Source: a bacterium (GTDB lineage: Bacteria; Ratteibacteria; UBA8468). Taken from it: 5,618 nt of DNA. The DNA lies in NCBI GenBank assembly GCA_030637775.1, contig DAOWFY010000052.1:1-5618 (forward strand). The letters run 5' to 3'. Every line of letters starts with the position of its first letter. The stretch's first letter is position 1. A model generated the notes under the pieces. That model saw only the letters and a list, made by a program, of their open reading frames with translations, did not search any database and had not been told where the DNA came from. The translations under genes and the position numbers were made by a program. Below, in pieces: positions 4,270 through 5,618 of the stretch.

Positions 4270-5618
4270 TTAAGCAGGGCGAGATTCCCCAATCTCAAAC
4301 TGTATCTGGTAAAGATGAGAATAGTGGCCTTTTTTGGCCAAGAGTTCCTGATGGATTCCATCCTCAACGATTTTGCCTTCGGAGATGACCAAAATCCGGG
4401 TGGCATTTCTGATGGTGGAAAGCCGATGGGCAATGACAAAACTGGTTTTCCCCTTCATCAACCGCTCCAAAGCCTCCTGAATAAGCAGTTCGACCTCCGA
4501 GTCAACCGAGGAGGTGGCCTCATCCAGAATAAGAATCGGTGGATCCTTCAGAATCACCCGGGCAATGGTAATGCGTTGCTTTTCTCCTACCGAAAGTTTC
4601 ACTCCTCGCTCTCCCACCTCAGTCTCATAACCATGGGGCAACTGACCGATGAAATGGTGGGCATTAGCGCTCTTGGCTGCTTCAATTACCTCCTCCTTGG
4701 AGGCAGTTGGTCTTCCAAAGAGAATATTCTCCAAGATTGTTCCATTAAAGAGGAACGGTTCCTGGAGCACCATCCCCACATTTTGTCGCAGGTACTTAAG
4801 CTTTAGGTCTCTAATATCATAGCCATCGATGGTGATGGAGCCAGAGGCAACATCATAGAAGCGGGGAATAAGACTGACAATGGTGGTTTTTCCTGAGCCG
4901 GAAGCTCCCACAAGAGCAATAAGGTTGCCTGGATTTGCCGCAAAATTGATTTGATGCAATATCTCTTTTTTTTCTTTTCCTTTGCCATAGGCAAAATCCA
5001 CATTATTAAATTTGACCTTTCCCTTTAAAGGTGAGGTTGGAGTAAACGGTTTTTTCTTTTCCTTGATCTCGGGGATGGCATCGATAACCTCAAAGATTCT
5101 TTCCCCGGCTGCCCGGGCATGTTGAAACAAATTATTCACCTGATTTAATTGATTAATTGGGGTATAGAAGAGAGCGAGGTAAGAAACGAAGGCTACCAGT
5201 CCCCCGATGGTGAGATTGCCGGCAATAACCTCTCTTCCGCCATACCAGAGGACAACCACCGTACCTAAAGCGCTGGTAAGCATAATCAGAGGAAAGAAGA
5301 AAGCCCAGAGCCTGGCAATGGTCATATTCACCCGATAGTAACTTTCCCCTCTATGGGCAAATCTCTCCTGTTCATACCTTTCCTGCCGGAAGGACTTAAT
5401 CACCCGGATTCCGGCAATATTTTCCTGCAAGAGGGCATTGATATTGGCCAACCTTCTTCTCATCTGATGGTAACTTTTATGCGCCCTTTTGCTAAAGGTA
5501 GCCACAAGAAAGACAAGTCCCGGCATCGGAATCATCGCCAAAAGGGTAAGTTTAAGATTCAAACGCAGCAAAATTATCAAGGAACCAAGCAGGGTTACCA
5601 GGGCGATGGTAAAGGTTA
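4270..5618 (-). CDS. ABC exporter half-transporter (MsbA-like), N-terminus outside window
   Basis: This gene encodes a fused permease-ATPase of the type IV (MsbA/LmrA/multidrug) exporter class, acting in the cytoplasmic membrane as a homo- or heterodimer. The frame is open to the window edge, adding 12 residues beyond a TTG at 5580 that is not the true start; 448 residues are visible of about 580 usual. In fragment numbering, TM3-TM4 lie at about 1-42. Then comes the coupling segment (LQENIAGIRVIKSF), TM5 (about 103-125) and TM6 (about 138-153). The ATPase has the A-loop Tyr210, Walker A GASGSGKTT (237-245), Q-loop Gln285, signature LSVGE (341-345), Walker B ILILDE (361-366) with catalytic Glu366, D-loop SSVD, and switch His397. 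The signature departs from LSGGQ at two positions. The substrate cannot be told: lipid, drug and peptide exporters share this architecture. It ends in TAA, 63 bases before the PHP gene. Confidence 0.93.
   Translation of the reverse strand, partial: TFTIALVTLLGSLIILLRLNLKLTLLAMIPMPGLVFLVATFSKRAHKSYHQMRRRLANINALLQENIAGIRVIKSFRQERYEQERFAHRGESYYRVNMTIARLWAFFFPLIMLTSALGTVVVLWYGGREVIAGNLTIGGLVAFVSYLALFYTPINQLNQVNNLFQHARAAGERIFEVIDAIPEIKEKKKPFTPTSPLKGKVKFNNVDFAYGKGKEKKEILHQINFAANPGNLIALVGASGSGKTTIVSLIPRFYDVASGSITIDGYDIRDLKLKYLRQNVGMVLQEPFLFNGTILENILFGRPTASKEEVIEAAKSANAHHFIGQLPHGYETEVGERGVKLSVGEKQRITIARVILKDPPILILDEATSSVDSEVELLIQEALERLMKGKTSFVIAHRLSTIRNATRILVISEGKIVEDGIHQELLAKKGHYSHLYQIQFEIGESRPA

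Noticed and set aside
4315-4806. Plus-strand open frame of 163 codons opposite the ABC ATPase
   Set aside because: It lies wholly antisense to strongly conserved NBD motifs and its translation resembles no known protein; it is a shadow of the coding strand.

Overview
The window is a compact bacterial gene block of seven genes, all read from the minus strand (right to left), with no non-coding gap longer than about 90 bases. The source looks like an uncultivated or deep-branching bacterium. The proteins are rich in Lys and Glu, arginine codons are mostly AGA/AGG, and the base composition is moderate. A complete Obg GTPase, an RF2 release factor and an MsbA-type exporter show it is bacterial. 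RF2, together with UGA stops on four of the six visible gene ends, argues against a lineage that has reassigned UGA. I cannot name a phylum from the sequence alone.

Layout in transcription order. (1) 5618-4270: ABC exporter half-transporter, with its N-terminus outside the window. (2) 4206-3454: PHP-domain metal-dependent phosphoesterase, preceded by a plausible promoter and SD. (3) 3457-2732: RNase Z-like metallo-beta-lactamase-fold hydrolase, whose start overlaps the PHP stop as ATGA. (4) 2693-1725: Obg GTPase, GTG start, no SD, with a candidate extended -10 so close that its transcript would be nearly leaderless. (5) 1635-1375: ribbon-helix-helix MazE-like antitoxin, with the best promoter in the window. 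(6) 1378-1064: MazF/PemK-type mRNA interferase toxin, ATGA overlap with the antitoxin. (7) 1067-1: prfB, encoding release factor 2, ATGA overlap with the toxin, with its last dozen or so codons outside the window.

How they fit together. The exporter, PHP, MBL and obg genes could be one readthrough unit or two. The PHP and MBL enzymes are almost certainly co-translated. The most notable arrangement is at the left. An essential termination factor is the third cistron of an antitoxin-toxin operon and is joined to it by two successive ATGA overlaps. The prfB reading frame is also continuous: it lacks the in-frame UGA programmed frameshift that controls RF2 in many bacteria. RF2 supply may therefore be set by the toxin-antitoxin promoter, by translational coupling, or by weak promoter-like sequences inside the toxin gene.
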